Positions 5,301 through 5,394 of a DNA stretch of 5,394 nucleotides are shown here, in pieces (positions within the stretch are counted from its first letter, which is position 1; the number at the start of each line of letters is the position of its first letter). Position numbers and translations under genes: made by a program. Under the pieces are notes generated by a model. That model was given only the letters and a program-made list of their open reading frames with translations, was not told the origin of the DNA and did not search any database. The stretch is from CALCCV01 sp964388665 (lineage in GTDB: Bacteria; Bdellovibrionota; Bdellovibrionia; Bdellovibrionales; Bdellovibrionaceae). The DNA lies in NCBI GenBank assembly GCA_964388665.1, contig CAYMBJ010000146.1, positions 1 through 5,394 of the forward strand, written 5' to 3'.

Positions 5301-5394
5301 AATTTTAACTTGATCGATAAATCTTTGCTCACCCGGAAGAGCACCATAGGAAAAACAAAGCCTATATCTAGCTCTGCGATCAGGTATCAATCGA
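5301..5394. other. Downstream non-coding stretch to window end
   Basis: I see no gene here. Two small inverted repeats are present: TGCTC (5326-5330) with GAGCA (5339-5343), and ATAGG (5346-5350) with CCTAT (5361-5365). Neither has a T-tract, so no terminator is claimed for the DUF4926-like gene. Confidence 0.4.

Overview
The window most likely comes from a Bdellovibrionota-type (Bdellovibrio-like) bacterium. This rests on family recognition, not a database search. The clues are a TIGR02147/DUF4423 regulator (a family abundant in Bdellovibrio and Fibrobacter), several small exported proteins with no household name, a Gly-rich secreted protein with an 'LLHEL' segment like ones I remember from Bdellovibrio, and a membrane-bound pyrophosphatase. 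Base composition is moderate, and genes are closely spaced with gaps of about 70-170 bp.

Layout. Positions 45-443 (minus) hold only the N-terminal part of a membrane pyrophosphatase (hppA), which stops just after the conserved GGAVMG segment. Positions 544-1293 (minus) encode an endonuclease/exonuclease/phosphatase-fold hydrolase with its catalytic motifs intact. Then come three minus-strand genes for exported proteins: a 461-residue secreted protein (1431-2816), a small outer-membrane beta-barrel candidate (2986-3573) and a 118-residue periplasmic or secreted protein (3642-3998). A perfect 13-bp hairpin lies between the last two. Facing away, on the plus strand, is the TIGR02147 regulator (4121-4924), followed by a 72-residue DUF4926-like protein (5082-5300) with its own good sigma70-type promoter.

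How the parts may work together. The 122-bp divergent region between the regulator and the exported-protein genes carries three copies of an AGTAAAA-type half-site, arranged as two overlapping inverted repeats. One of them covers the regulator's probable -10 element. This suggests an autoregulated switch that may also control the exported proteins (inference). The minus-strand genes have clear Shine-Dalgarno sequences. Both plus-strand genes lack one and have a -10-like hexamer 7-9 bp before the ATG, which points to leaderless mRNAs.

I saw no tRNA, rRNA, CRISPR array, insertion sequence or phage gene. No stretch longer than 300 bases lacks a gene.
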